DNA of 64,000 bases, taken from contig NZ_JAIFYA010000002.1 in the NCBI RefSeq assembly GCF_019688735.1, positions 310,001 through 374,000 of the forward strand, given 5' to 3'. The stretch's first letter is position 1. Every line of letters starts with the position of its first letter. The notes under the pieces were generated by a model. It was not told where the DNA came from and did not search any database. It saw nothing but the letters and a program-made list of their open reading frames with translations. Origin of the DNA: Thermosulfurimonas sp. F29 (GTDB lineage Bacteria > Desulfobacterota > Thermodesulfobacteria > Thermodesulfobacteriales > Thermodesulfobacteriaceae). This document shows, piece by piece, positions 52,435 through 61,218 of this stretch. Position numbers and translations under genes: made by a program.

Positions 52435-53079
52435 ATGAGAATTTTTGCCGTGGGAGACATTCACGGGTGCGCGGAGGCCCTGGAAAGACTCCTCGGGATC
52501 CTTCCTCTGGACCTGGAAAGGGATCTCCTGGTCTTTCTCGGGGATTACATAGACCGGGGCCCCTCCCCGCGGCGGGTCGTAGAGATGGTTAAGGAGCTCA
52601 GGGAACGCTACCCGGAAAGGGTCATTCCCCTCTGCGGGAATCACGAGTGGATGTTCAAACGCTACCTCAAAGGCATAGAAACCGAGGTCTTCCTCTACAA
52701 CGGTGGAGAAAGCACCCTGCGGGATTACTACACCGAAGGGCGTCTGGAGATCCCCCCGGAACATCTGTCGTTCCTCGAGGGACTCCCTCTTTATTTCGAA
52801 ACCGAGGAGTTCTTTTTCGTTCACGCCGGGATACGGCCGGAAAGGGCCCTTTCGGCCCAGGTCGAGGAGGATCTCCTCTGGATCCGGGAGGCCTTTTATT
52901 ACTACCCCGGGCGTCTTCCCAAGACCATCGTATTCGGGCACACTCCCTTCCCGGATGTGCTCCTTCTCGACGATCGCATAGGAATTGACACCGGCTGCGT
53001 TTACGGAGGAAAACTTACCGCCATAGAACTTCCGGCCCGAAAAATCTACCAGGTGGAATGCCCGAGGAGGTGGCCATGA
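52435..53079 (+). CDS. calcineurin-like serine/threonine phosphatase family protein
   Basis: 214 residues. Metallophosphoesterase motifs in order: GDIHG, GDYIDRGP, GNHEWM, HAGIRPE, FGHTPF and GIDTGCVYGG. This is the PP1-like bacterial phosphatase/ApaH pattern; substrate could be phosphoproteins or dinucleoside polyphosphates. The next gene overlaps its stop by 4 bp. Confidence 0.88.
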   Translation: MRIFAVGDIHGCAEALERLLGILPLDLERDLLVFLGDYIDRGPSPRRVVEMVKELRERYPERVIPLCGNHEWMFKRYLKGIETEVFLYNGGESTLRDYYTEGRLEIPPEHLSFLEGLPLYFETEEFFFVHAGIRPERALSAQVEEDLLWIREAFYYYPGRLPKTIVFGHTPFPDVLLLDDRIGIDTGCVYGGKLTAIELPARKIYQVECPRRWP

Positions 53080-53597
53080 GCGTGGTTTTTGACGATTACG
53101 AGGACGACTATTACGAAAAAAGACCTTCCTGGCGGGAGATCGATCGCCGGAGGGACCGCAGTCCGCACGCCCGTTTGCGGGAAAAACGCGAACGGGAGAC
53201 CGCTCGCAAGGCCACTCAGCGTTCGAACTGGCTCAAGGAGAAGTACCTGAGAGAGGTGGAGAAGCTCTTTTCCGGAAAAAAGGCCTCTCCGGAACACGAA
53301 AAGGCCCTCAAGAAACTTCAAAACGCTTACGGGACCAGGCGTTTCACCAAAACGGCCCGGGACTATGTGAAGGAGTACGGTTTGCCGGAGGACTGGAACA
53401 CCCTCATCCTCCTTCTCGAGGCCAACGACGAGAAACTGGTCTGCGAGACCCTGGAGAGTCTCTCCCGCATGGCTCCGGAGCGGAGTCCCATCGAGAGACA
53501 GGGGTTTCTGGCCAAGGTTCGCAGCCTGCTCCTGGTTACGGAGAGTGCCCGGGTGAAGGCCTGTGCGGAAAAGATTCTCGCGGAGGCCGGGGCGTGA
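53076..53597 (+). CDS. charged conserved-type protein of unknown function
   Basis: 173 residues from the ATG at 53076 (MSVVFDDYEDDYYEK), which overlaps the upstream stop as ATGA and has GAGGAGG in front. The N-terminal third is highly charged with an acidic start and an Arg/Lys-rich helix; the C-terminal two-thirds look helical, with LQNAYGTRRFTKTARDYVKEYG and a short repeat-like helical end. I do not recognise it. Tight coupling to the phosphatase and to the recombinase argues that it is a real gene. Confidence 0.7.
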   Translation: MSVVFDDYEDDYYEKRPSWREIDRRRDRSPHARLREKRERETARKATQRSNWLKEKYLREVEKLFSGKKASPEHEKALKKLQNAYGTRRFTKTARDYVKEYGLPEDWNTLILLLEANDEKLVCETLESLSRMAPERSPIERQGFLAKVRSLLLVTESARVKACAEKILAEAGA

Positions 53598-54481
53598 GAG
53601 AGACGGTGGCGGACTTTCTGGCCTATCTGGAGCTGGAAAGAAACCTTTCCGCCAATACGGTGGCGGCCTACGCCCGGGATCTTGCGGACTTCGAAAACTT
53701 TCTGCGCGAGGCCGGAATCGCCTCCTTTGAGGAGGTGGGACCGGAGGAGATAATGAGCTTTCTTGCGGAGTTAAGGGCCCGGGGGCTCTCCGCCCGCAGT
53801 GTGGCCCGCAAGCTCTCGGCCCTCAAGACCTTTTACCGGTACCTCGAACTGGAAAGGGGACTCGCCCGAAACCCCCTCCTCCTGGTGGAAGGGCCCAAAC
53901 TGCCCCGTACCCTTCCCAAGGTCCTCACCGTGGAGGAAGTGGAAAGGCTCATCAAGGCCCCGGATCTCTCCACCCCTCAGGGGTTGCGGGATCGAGCCAT
54001 GCTCGAAACCCTCTACGCCACCGGGATGAGGGTCTCGGAACTGGTGCGTCTCACCTTTGCCCAGCTCAATCTCTCCGCGGGATTCGTGCGGGTTTACGGC
54101 AAGGGAGCCAAGGAGAGGCTGATCCCCCTAGGGGATCTGGCCAGGGAATACCTGGAAAGATACCTCCGGGAGGCCCGCCCCATTCTCTCTCAGGGGAGGG
54201 ATACACCCTTTGTGTTCCTGAACCGTCACGGACAACCGCTCACCCGCCAGCGTTTCTGGCAGATCATAAAGGACTACGCCCGCCGGGTGGGCATAACCAG
54301 CGAGATCTCTCCCCATGTATTGCGACACTCCTTTGCCACTCACCTCCTCGAAAGAGGGGCGGATCTCCGGGCCGTGCAGATGATGCTGGGGCACGCGAGT
54401 CTCGCCACCACTCAGATTTACACCCACCTGGATGTGGGGAACCTCAGAGCCGTACATGAAAAACACCACCCTCGCGGTTAA
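53594..54481 (+). CDS. xerD: XerC/XerD-type tyrosine recombinase
   Basis: 295 residues. N-terminal SAM-like domain (ELERNLSANTVAAYARDLADF) and catalytic domain with Arg in YATGMRVSELVRL, HVLRHSFATHLL (H-x-x-R), LGHASLATTQIYTH and the nucleophile Tyr in IYTHLD. Full length for a chromosome dimer resolvase. The GTG start overlaps the upstream stop. Location in a housekeeping run favours Xer over a phage integrase. No dif site was found. Confidence 0.9.
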   Translation: MRETVADFLAYLELERNLSANTVAAYARDLADFENFLREAGIASFEEVGPEEIMSFLAELRARGLSARSVARKLSALKTFYRYLELERGLARNPLLLVEGPKLPRTLPKVLTVEEVERLIKAPDLSTPQGLRDRAMLETLYATGMRVSELVRLTFAQLNLSAGFVRVYGKGAKERLIPLGDLAREYLERYLREARPILSQGRDTPFVFLNRHGQPLTRQRFWQIIKDYARRVGITSEISPHVLRHSFATHLLERGADLRAVQMMLGHASLATTQIYTHLDVGNLRAVHEKHHPRG

Positions 54482-55715
54482 GCCCTTTCCCTATTCCGAG
54501 TTGCTTCGTTCGGTGGAGGATCCGGAGGTTCTGGTGCTCGCCGCGGAGGTAGGGGAGGAACTGAAACGCCCTATTTACCTGGTGGGTGGACCGGTCCGGG
54601 ACTTCTTCCTCAAACAGCCGGTTAAGGACCTGGATCTGGTGGTGGAGGGTGAGGCCGGGGAGGTGGCCGAGGCGCTGGCCCGGAAACTGAAAGGCACGGT
54701 AAAGGCCCGCTCCCTCTTCCACACCTTTAAGATCGCCTATCCCGGAGGCACCCTGGATCTGGCCATGGCCCGAAAGGAGGTCTATCCCCAACCCGCGGCC
54801 CTGCCGGAGGTGTGCCCGGCGGGTATAGCCGAGGACCTCCTGCGCCGGGATTTCACGGCCAATGCCATGGCCGTGGGGCTTTCCGGCCCCTTTCGCCGCA
54901 AACTTCTGGATCCCCTGGACGGACTCCGGGACCTCGAGCGGGGGACCCTGCGGGTGCTCCACCCCGACTCCTTCGTGGACGACCCCACTCGCATCTTTCG
55001 GGCCGCCCGCTATGCCGTGCGTTTCCGGTGGAGCCTTTCCCGCGAAAGCCACCGGGCCCTGGGACGGGCCTACCTTCTGGAAACCCCGAAACGCCTTTCC
55101 CCGGCCCGTATCCTGGGGGAGCTAAAACGCATCCTGGCCGAACCCGACCCCGAAAGGGTGCTTCTCTGCCTGGAAGAGCTGGGCCTGTGGCCGGCCCTGG
55201 ACCTCCCCGCTCCTCCCTCCGGGGCAGGGGAACTGTGGAGGCTTTCCCGTTCCCTGTGGGGAGAAAAGAGTCTCCTCAAGGCCCTGGTGGTGGCCCTGGC
55301 CTGCGGTAAGGAGGATAATATGGTGCGGCTGGGGCTGGCTTCCTCCGAGGCCCGGGTCTTTTCCGACTCCTGGTCCGGACTGGCCGAAGCGTCCGAGAAA
55401 CTGAAAAGGAGCCCTCGCCCCAGCGAACGGTACCGCCTGCTCAAACGCTTTCCCCGGGAAGTCGTTCTGGGATTTTTCCTGAAACACAATGAGTTAGGAT
55501 CAATTTTTAAGGAATTTCTTTATTCGGAAAGGACGCGTCCGGAGCTCACGGGCCGAGATCTCGGGAAGCTTTTCGGCCTCTCGCCGGGGCCGCGAATGGG
55601 GAGAATCCTCGCCGAGCTCCTCCGGGCTCGACTTGACGGAGAGGTCAAAACCCGGGAAGATGAGGAACGACTGGTGCTTGCGCTTTTGAGAGGCAAAGAA
55701 GATGTGGCTACCTGA
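54456..55715 (+). CDS. CCA-adding enzyme/poly(A) polymerase family nucleotidyltransferase
   Basis: 419 residues. Head domain with YLVGGPVRDFFL and DLDLVV (metal-binding DxD), RRDFTANAMAV, and a neck with DDPTRIFRAARYAVRF. The C-terminal body is divergent and lacks an obvious HD motif. Probably tRNA 3'-end CCA addition, or a class that adds only part of CCA. Start at 54456 overlaps xerD by 26 bp; another ATG lies 24 bases earlier. Confidence 0.87.
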   Translation: MKNTTLAVKPFPYSELLRSVEDPEVLVLAAEVGEELKRPIYLVGGPVRDFFLKQPVKDLDLVVEGEAGEVAEALARKLKGTVKARSLFHTFKIAYPGGTLDLAMARKEVYPQPAALPEVCPAGIAEDLLRRDFTANAMAVGLSGPFRRKLLDPLDGLRDLERGTLRVLHPDSFVDDPTRIFRAARYAVRFRWSLSRESHRALGRAYLLETPKRLSPARILGELKRILAEPDPERVLLCLEELGLWPALDLPAPPSGAGELWRLSRSLWGEKSLLKALVVALACGKEDNMVRLGLASSEARVFSDSWSGLAEASEKLKRSPRPSERYRLLKRFPREVVLGFFLKHNELGSIFKEFLYSERTRPELTGRDLGKLFGLSPGPRMGRILAELLRARLDGEVKTREDEERLVLALLRGKEDVAT

Positions 55716-56322
55716 TCTTTCCGGACTTCTGTTGGTGGCTCCGCCGCTTCTTGCGGCCATTACCTTTCACGAACTGGCCCACGGCTGGGTGGCTTACCGC
55801 CTGGGGGATCCCACGGCTAAGGCTGCGGGTAGGCTCTCCCTGAATCCCCTGCGCCACCTCGACCCGGTGGGCACCCTGGTTCTGGTGCTCACTCAGGCCA
55901 TCGGATGGGCCCGGCCGGTTCCGGTAAATCCGAACTACTTTCGTCATCCCCGGCGGGACATGATGTGGGTGGGGCTGGCCGGCCCGGGGGCCAACCTCCT
56001 GCTGGCCCTGGCCCTGGCCCTGATCTATCAGTCCCTGGCCCCTCTTCTTCCCCGCACCGGGCCGGGGGGATACCTTCGCCTGATGCTCACCCTGGGGGTC
56101 CAGATCAATGTGGGGCTCGCCGTCTTCAACCTCCTCCCCGTGCCTCCGCTTGACGGAAGCCGGGTGCTGGCCGGAGTGCTTCCCGCGGATCTGGCCCGGT
56201 CCTACCTGCGCTACGAATTCGCGGGCTTTGCCCTTCTGGTGCTCCTTATCTTTACAGGCGTGGTGGGAAAAATTATATTCCCCTTGATTTTCGGACTCTC
56301 CAGACTCCTTCTCGGAGGATAA
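55702..56322 (+). CDS. site-2 protease family (M50) membrane metalloprotease
   Basis: 206 residues with five or six membrane segments. Zinc motif HELAH in TFHELAHGWVAYRLGD and the distal LPVPPLDGSRVL. Short form lacking PDZ or CBS domains, typical of the YwhC-like M50 group. Substrate unknown. Overlaps the upstream gene by 14 bp; trpS follows 3 bases after its stop. Confidence 0.88.
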   Translation: MWLPDLSGLLLVAPPLLAAITFHELAHGWVAYRLGDPTAKAAGRLSLNPLRHLDPVGTLVLVLTQAIGWARPVPVNPNYFRHPRRDMMWVGLAGPGANLLLALALALIYQSLAPLLPRTGPGGYLRLMLTLGVQINVGLAVFNLLPVPPLDGSRVLAGVLPADLARSYLRYEFAGFALLVLLIFTGVVGKIIFPLIFGLSRLLLGG

Positions 56323-56325
56323 ATC

Positions 56326-57330
56326 GTGGCGGAGAAGAGGGTTTTGAGCGGAATGCGTCCCACCGGTCCCCTTCACCTGGGGCACCTGCACGGGGTTCTG
56401 AAAAACTGGCTCGAATTGCAGGATCGCTACCGGTGTTTTTACTTCGTGGCGGACTGGCACGCCCTCACCACGGAATACGAGAATCCCCGTCGCATACCCG
56501 GCTTCAGCAGGGAGCTCCTTCTGGAATGGCTCTCCGTGGGACTGGATCCGGAAAAGTGCACCCTTTTCGTGCAGTCGGCCGTCAAAGAACACGCCGAGCT
56601 GTATCTGCTTTTCGGTATGATCGTTCCGGTGCCCTGGCTGGAGAGGAATCCCACCTACAAGGACATGCTTCAAAACCTGGAGCACAGGGATCTATCCACT
56701 TACGGTTTTCTGGGCTATCCGGTTCTTCAGGCCGCGGACATACTGATTTACAAAGCCGCGAAGGTTCCGGTGGGGGTGGATCAACTACCCCATCTGGAGC
56801 TCACCCGTGAGATCGCCCGTCGTTTCAATTACCTTTACGGAAAAGAGGTGTTTCCGTTGCCGGAACCCCTCCTTTCCCCCGAGGCGGCCAAGGTGCCTGG
56901 AATCGACGGCCGCAAGATGAGCAAGAGTTACGGGAACGCCATCTTCCTGAACGATTCGGAGGAGGAGGTCCGGCAAAAAGTCCTCTCGATGGTCACGGAC
57001 ACCCGGCGACCCCGCCGGAGCGATCCCGGGGACCCGGAAAACCGCTGCGTGGCCTTCAACCTCATTAAACTCTACACCCCGGAGGAACGCCTGCGGGAGA
57101 TCGTGGCCGACTGCAGGGCCGCGCGGCTGGGTTGTAAGGACTGCAAGCGGGAGCTGGCCGAGCGGGTGATCGGGGCGCTGGCTCCCATCTGGGAGAGGCG
57201 TTCCCGACTCGAGGCGCGCCGGCAACTCTTCGAGGAAATACTCGAGGAAGGGAATCGACGGGCCCGGGAGGTGGCCCGCACCACCCTGGAGGAGGTAAAG
57301 GAGGTCCTCTGGGGGGGACGCTACTTTTAG
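56326..57330 (+). CDS. trpS: tryptophanyl-tRNA synthetase
   Basis: 334 residues. Class I signature motifs PLHLGHLHG and KMSKSYGN, GMRPTGPLHL at the N-terminus, GYPVLQAADILIYKA and VPVGVDQ. GTG start with GGAGG 7 bases before. Its stop overlaps the stop of sfsA on the opposite strand. Confidence 0.95.
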   Translation: MAEKRVLSGMRPTGPLHLGHLHGVLKNWLELQDRYRCFYFVADWHALTTEYENPRRIPGFSRELLLEWLSVGLDPEKCTLFVQSAVKEHAELYLLFGMIVPVPWLERNPTYKDMLQNLEHRDLSTYGFLGYPVLQAADILIYKAAKVPVGVDQLPHLELTREIARRFNYLYGKEVFPLPEPLLSPEAAKVPGIDGRKMSKSYGNAIFLNDSEEEVRQKVLSMVTDTRRPRRSDPGDPENRCVAFNLIKLYTPEERLREIVADCRAARLGCKDCKRELAERVIGALAPIWERRSRLEARRQLFEEILEEGNRRAREVARTTLEEVKEVLWGGRYF

Positions 57331-58019
57331 GCCCTCACCGGCACGAACCTTTCGAGATAGAGGGCCTTTCCGTCGTAGGAGAGCACCGCCGCCCTGGCCG
57401 CAAGCCCCTTATCCAGGGCCCGGGCCAGGGCTTCGGCAAAATCCGGGTCCACCTCCGCCGCCGCTCTCACCTCCTCCACCTCGCGGCGAAAGACCAGGAA
57501 GAGAAGCCCGGCCCTCCGGTCCGAGTCCAGCAGTTCCGTAAGAAGCCTGAGGTGGCGAAGTCCTCGAAGGGTCGGAGCGTCCGGAAATAGTCCCACACGG
57601 TCGCGGGCCCAGGTTACGCCCTTCACCTCAAGCCACAATTCCCCGGCCGGGCCCTGGAGGAGAAAATCCAGCCGCCCCTCCCCTACCCCGGGCTCCGGTC
57701 GAAGCTCCTCGAAGGGTCCGAAGGGATGAGTCCCGCGCAGAAGGGCCTCGGCCACCCCTCGATGATAACCCGAGTGGCAGAAACACCAGTAATCTTTCTT
57801 CCGGAAGGCCAGGAGATCCCACTGCGTCTTTCGACGGGAATGGGCGGCGTGGCGGAGAAGAACCCTCCGGCCGGGGGTCAGGAGATCCGGAAGGCGTCCG
57901 GGATCGTGAAGGTGAACCTCCACCCACTCCCCGGGGGAGAGCCGCACCCGGATGAGAAATCTATTCACCCTTTCAACGAACCTTCCCTCCCGATCCGCCG
58001 GAAGATTCAGCAACCGCAT
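57327..58019 (-). CDS. sfsA: SfsA family DNA/RNA nuclease-like protein
   Basis: 230 residues. N-terminal OB-like part (RFVERVNRFLIRV, HLHDPGRLPDLLTPGRRV) and nuclease-like part with RLDFLLQGPAGELWLEVKGVTW and the DPDFAEAL end. Family once named sugar fermentation stimulation protein; now thought to bind or cut nucleic acid. Lies 3 bp after dprA. Confidence 0.92.
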   Translation of the reverse strand: MRLLNLPADREGRFVERVNRFLIRVRLSPGEWVEVHLHDPGRLPDLLTPGRRVLLRHAAHSRRKTQWDLLAFRKKDYWCFCHSGYHRGVAEALLRGTHPFGPFEELRPEPGVGEGRLDFLLQGPAGELWLEVKGVTWARDRVGLFPDAPTLRGLRHLRLLTELLDSDRRAGLLFLVFRREVEEVRAAAEVDPDFAEALARALDKGLAARAAVLSYDGKALYLERFVPVRA

Positions 58020-58022
58020 CCC

Positions 58023-59018
58023 TCAGGTCCTCTGGTAATACCTTCCGGGAAGCTCCTGAACGAGTCCGGCCAGTTCCAGCTCCAGGAGACGGGCGGAAAG
58101 TTCGGTGACCGTGAGGCCGCTTTCGGCCACCAGCTCGTCGAAGTGTTTTGGATAGGGTGGAATGAGGGCGAGAAGGGGATCTTGCGGGCCTTCGGATTCC
58201 GGTGCCGGTGCGGGTGTGGCCGCGGAGGAAAGCCCCAGGGCCTCGAGGAGGTCTTTCGGAGAGGTGGCCGGCCAGGCCCCTGCTTTTAGCAGGTGGTGTG
58301 TTCCGCGACTCAGGGGAGAGAATACGCTTCCGGGCACGGCCAGGACCTCGCGCCCGAGATCGGCGGCCAGTCGCGCCGTGATGAGGGAACCGCTTCGTTC
58401 CGCGGCCTCCACCACCAGCACGGCCCTGGAAAGACCGGCGATGATCCGATTCCGTCGGGGGAAACGCCACCGTTCCGGACCGGCCCCCAGGGGAAATTCC
58501 GAGAGCACCGCTCCGCCCCGGGCCACGATTTCGGAGGCCAGCCCCCGATTCGGATAGGGATAAATTACATCCGCCCCGGAGCCGAGCACCGCCACCGTGT
58601 AGCCTTCCCCCTCGAGCGCTCCCCGATGGGCCGCGGTATCCACCCCGAGGGCCAGCCCCGAAACCACTCCGGCCCCGGCCCGGACCACCTCCCGCGACCA
58701 CTCCCGGGCGATCCTGAGTCCGTAGGGGGTGGCCTTGCGGGCTCCCACCACCGCAAGAAGGGGCCGATCCCCCCGCACCCTTCCCCGCACATAAAGAAAA
58801 GCCGGAGGATCGGATATTTCGCGCAGGAGTTCGGGATAATCAGGATCCCCGTAAAAGGTCAGGGAAAAACCCCTCTCCCCCGCCCTCTCCCACTCCCGCC
58901 GGCCCTCGGAGATCAATTCCTCCTCTCCCGCGGGAAGGTTCCGCACCGGCCACACCGGGGCGTAACCCTTTCGCACCGCAAGTCCGACGAGAATGAGTCT
59001 CTCCTCGGAGGGCTCCAT
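58023..59018 (-). CDS. dprA: DNA processing protein A
   Basis: 331 residues. Rossmann domain with VVGARKATPYG, SGLALGVDTAAHRGAL, AVLGSGADVIYPYPNRGL, SEFPLGAGPERWRFPRRNRIIAGLS split across the conserved block, and a C-terminal winged helix. Loads RecA on incoming single-stranded DNA during transformation. The start overlaps the upstream stop as TGATG. Confidence 0.95.
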   Translation of the reverse strand: MEPSEERLILVGLAVRKGYAPVWPVRNLPAGEEELISEGRREWERAGERGFSLTFYGDPDYPELLREISDPPAFLYVRGRVRGDRPLLAVVGARKATPYGLRIAREWSREVVRAGAGVVSGLALGVDTAAHRGALEGEGYTVAVLGSGADVIYPYPNRGLASEIVARGGAVLSEFPLGAGPERWRFPRRNRIIAGLSRAVLVVEAAERSGSLITARLAADLGREVLAVPGSVFSPLSRGTHHLLKAGAWPATSPKDLLEALGLSSAATPAPAPESEGPQDPLLALIPPYPKHFDELVAESGLTVTELSARLLELELAGLVQELPGRYYQRT

Positions 59019-59626
59019 CAGGAGGGAAGGGTAATCTTCACCCTTTCGGGGTTGACCTCGAGTCCGGCCTCCGGGGATAGAATTTCCCGGGCGGCTTTCA
59101 GGTAGGGACTTTCCGGTTCAATAAGGGCCGGGGCCACCTCGAGGTTGAGCTCCACGCCCTCTTCGCCTCCGGTGGCCGAAACGCAGAGACGCCCCCGCTT
59201 TTCGGCGAGCCCGAAGACCAGGGCGAAAAAAGTGGCACACAGGGCCCCTCGCAGACGATTGTAGGGGAAGCTTACTCTCAGATCCTCGGGAAGGTCAATC
59301 TTCTTTTCCACCTTGTGTTTAAACTCGAGCTCGGCCCGCCAGAAGGAAAGCTCCTTCTCCAGGAGTTCCTTCAGGGACCAGGGGCCGGTATCCTCCCGGC
59401 CCAGATCGTCCTCAGCGCTGGCAAGCAGATCCACTATTTGAAAGACTTGCTTTTTCATTCTGGAAAGGGCCTCTCCGACTTTCTCCGACTCTCCGGAAAG
59501 AGGAAGACGGTTCTCCAGGATCTCGATCTGCATGAGGAGGGTCTGTAGAGGCCCCCTCAGGTTGTGGAGATACCCCTTGAAAAGACAACCCAGGGCAGCC
59601 TTGCGCAAAAGCTCCGAGGAAGTCAT
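59018..59626 (-). CDS. HisKA-like protein, reduced histidine kinase
   Basis: 202 residues. The segment LHNLRGPLQTLLMQIEIL resembles the phospho-acceptor helix of histidine kinases (His followed by LRGPL). The rest loosely resembles an HATPase domain but I see no N, G1 or G2 boxes. It could be a phosphotransfer or dimerisation protein. Starts at the ATG at 59626 with a weak ribosome site. Coupled to dprA by overlap, though no functional link is evident. Confidence 0.6.
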   Translation of the reverse strand: MTSSELLRKAALGCLFKGYLHNLRGPLQTLLMQIEILENRLPLSGESEKVGEALSRMKKQVFQIVDLLASAEDDLGREDTGPWSLKELLEKELSFWRAELEFKHKVEKKIDLPEDLRVSFPYNRLRGALCATFFALVFGLAEKRGRLCVSATGGEEGVELNLEVAPALIEPESPYLKAAREILSPEAGLEVNPERVKITLPS

Positions 59627-59668
59627 CAGAAAACTCTGTAGCAAATCAAAAATTGAAAGTCAACACTA

Positions 59669-59688
59669 GTTTCCGGTTAACCGGAAAC
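59669..59688. repeat. 20-bp perfect palindrome
   Basis: GTTTCCGGTTAACCGGAAAC reads the same on both strands. It lies between the stop of the coiled-coil gene and the start region of the HisKA-like gene. A slightly degenerate relative is at 60344-60364. Confidence 0.6.
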
Positions 59689-59694
59689 CGGGGG

Positions 59695-60204
59695 CTAAAG
59701 CAGACCGAAACTCCTTAACACCTCCGCCAGGCGCCGATCCTCCCTGGCCAGCTCCCGCAGGGCCTCAAGAATCACCCTCCACCGCCCCTCCGCCTCCACC
59801 TTCTCAAAAGCCTCCTCCCGCGCTCGCCTTATCGTCGTCCGCCTATCCCACAAAGCAAACCCTATCACCGCCACCACAAGCGCCGTAAATATCCCCGTAA
59901 TGATCCAGAGAAAGGTGTAAAGCTGCTCAAATCGTCTGTCCACCTGCTCGAATCTGGCGTTCATGTCCGCACGCATCTCCTCAAACCTCTTATCCACCTG
60001 TTCAAAACGCTTGTCCACCGACTCCCTGAACTCCCGAAACTGCGCCTCAAGCACCGCCTGCCTTCGTTCCAGCTGCACCAGCCGCTTCTCCACCTCCAGC
60101 AGCTTCTCGTAAATCATCTCGTTGGTCACCCGGAGACCCTCCCCTCCGTAGCTCACCCCGCCCAACACCAGAAAGATCAGAATGAAAAAGGGAAAAATCC
60201 TCAT
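59695..60204 (-). CDS. exported coiled-coil protein with membrane anchor
   Basis: 169 residues. Signal peptide (FFILIFLVLGGVSYGG), then a heptad-repeat coiled coil (about 28-95) with repeated DKRFEQVDKRFEE-type units, a membrane segment (about 96-118) and a charged helical tail. Proteins of this build are common in Aquificae and Thermodesulfobacteria, without known function. Own unit: about 160 bases separate it from cheX. Flanked on both sides by related palindromes. Confidence 0.72.
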   Translation of the reverse strand: MRIFPFFILIFLVLGGVSYGGEGLRVTNEMIYEKLLEVEKRLVQLERRQAVLEAQFREFRESVDKRFEQVDKRFEEMRADMNARFEQVDRRFEQLYTFLWIITGIFTALVVAVIGFALWDRRTTIRRAREEAFEKVEAEGRWRVILEALRELAREDRRLAEVLRSFGLL

Positions 60205-60302
60205 TTTTTTCGAGACCTCCTTTCCGGGGATCTGCCTCTATTATAAAAATTCGGGGAAGATAGTGAAGGCCAAAATTCCCGAATAAGTCCGGCTCCCGCG
60301 TC

Positions 60303-60317
60303 GGGGGCTTCGCCCCC
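60303..60317. terminator. GC hairpin between cheX and the coiled-coil gene
   Basis: GGGGGC and GCCCCC enclose TTC. It follows the cheX stop by about 45 bases on the minus strand but has no T-run, so termination is uncertain. Confidence 0.4.
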
Positions 60318-60343
60318 AAACCCCCGTGGTGCCTGTGGAGACG

Positions 60344-60364
60344 GGTTTCCGTTAACCAGAAACC
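60344..60364. repeat. imperfect palindrome related to 59669-59688
   Basis: GGTTTC and GAAACC arms around a GTTAAC core; compared with the perfect copy one G is missing and one base differs. It abuts the cheX stop codon. Confidence 0.45.
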
Positions 60365-60831
60365 TAAGATTGTCTGTCCAGACAGAATTCAACGACCAGG
60401 GGATGTCCGGAAAGATCAAATTCCAGGGCCAGAAAATCGGACTTACAGAGGGTATGAATGTGATAATCCTTCCCGGTGACGATGGAGGGGGTGGAGGCGG
60501 AAAGGGTAATGCCCTGTTTTTCAAACCGACGACGAAAGGCCCCGCAGATCATGTTGGCCATCTCTCCGGCGGCGTCCTCCACCTCCTCGGTGGTTTCCCG
60601 GGGGCAGGAACCGAAAAGGGCACACACGATCCTGAAAAGGGCCTCGCGCGAAAAGGAGACCACGAAGGCCCCGCTGAGTTTGTTTCCCGTAAGGCCGGCC
60701 ACGGCCGTGACCTCTCCCAGGGCCACCTTATCCTGTTTAACGAACTGCCTCCTGAGCACCGGGGTCTCCCCGGTGTAGGTTCCGATCACCTCGGCCACCG
60801 ATTCCTTAATGATTTCCACCAGAGAGTCCAT
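60364..60831 (-). CDS. cheX: CheX-family CheY-P phosphatase
   Basis: 155 residues. CheX fold with the catalytic helix E-DAAGEMANMI (Glu and Asn of the E-x-x-N motif), and GAFVVSFS before it. Removes phosphate from CheY and so ends chemotactic signals. It may serve the haem receptor at 8001-9530, although they are far apart. Overlaps the YkgJ-like gene by 26 bp. Confidence 0.85.
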   Translation of the reverse strand: MDSLVEIIKESVAEVIGTYTGETPVLRRQFVKQDKVALGEVTAVAGLTGNKLSGAFVVSFSREALFRIVCALFGSCPRETTEEVEDAAGEMANMICGAFRRRFEKQGITLSASTPSIVTGKDYHIHTLCKSDFLALEFDLSGHPLVVEFCLDRQS

Positions 60832-61213
60832 GTTCCAGCCACTTCCTCAGTTCTTCCCAGGTAAGTCCCTCCCGGAAGCCCGGACAGGTGGAACGAATTA
60901 TTTCAAAGTTTTCCGGATCTTTCAATATGCTGGGGTGAAGAGGCCACTGACGACATCGATCCGGCTTTACCGGATGCACCAGGCAGCCCTCCTCTCCCCG
61001 GTAAAAAATGCAGTGCCCGTCCACCGTGCGCATCTCGAGACGCCCTCCCCGGTAAACCGTGTAGCGCCGGAGGAACTCCTCCCGGGAGAGCCCCAAAAAG
61101 GCCGCCATGCGACGCACCTCTTCCTCCGAAAGCGAGACCGTACTTTCCCCCTGACAGCAGAAACCACAGCGCTTACACTCAAAGGGTTCGGAAGGGCTTT
61201 CACCTTCGGGCAT
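60806..61213 (-). CDS. YkgJ-family Cys-cluster protein
   Basis: 135 residues. Cys pattern CKRCGFCCQG, then GHCIFY, GCLVHPVKPDRCRQWP and a final Cys, the metal-binding set of the YkgJ (zinc or iron chelating) family. Function unknown. ATG at 61213 overlaps the queC stop by a few bases. Confidence 0.85.
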   Translation of the reverse strand: MPEGESPSEPFECKRCGFCCQGESTVSLSEEEVRRMAAFLGLSREEFLRRYTVYRGGRLEMRTVDGHCIFYRGEEGCLVHPVKPDRCRQWPLHPSILKDPENFEIIRSTCPGFREGLTWEELRKWLEHGLSGGNH

Positions 61214-61218
61214 AAGGG

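Noticed and set aside
53594-54481. Integrase of a mobile island
   Set aside because: It is embedded by overlap in a housekeeping run, has Xer-like features, and no attachment repeats or phage genes are visible.
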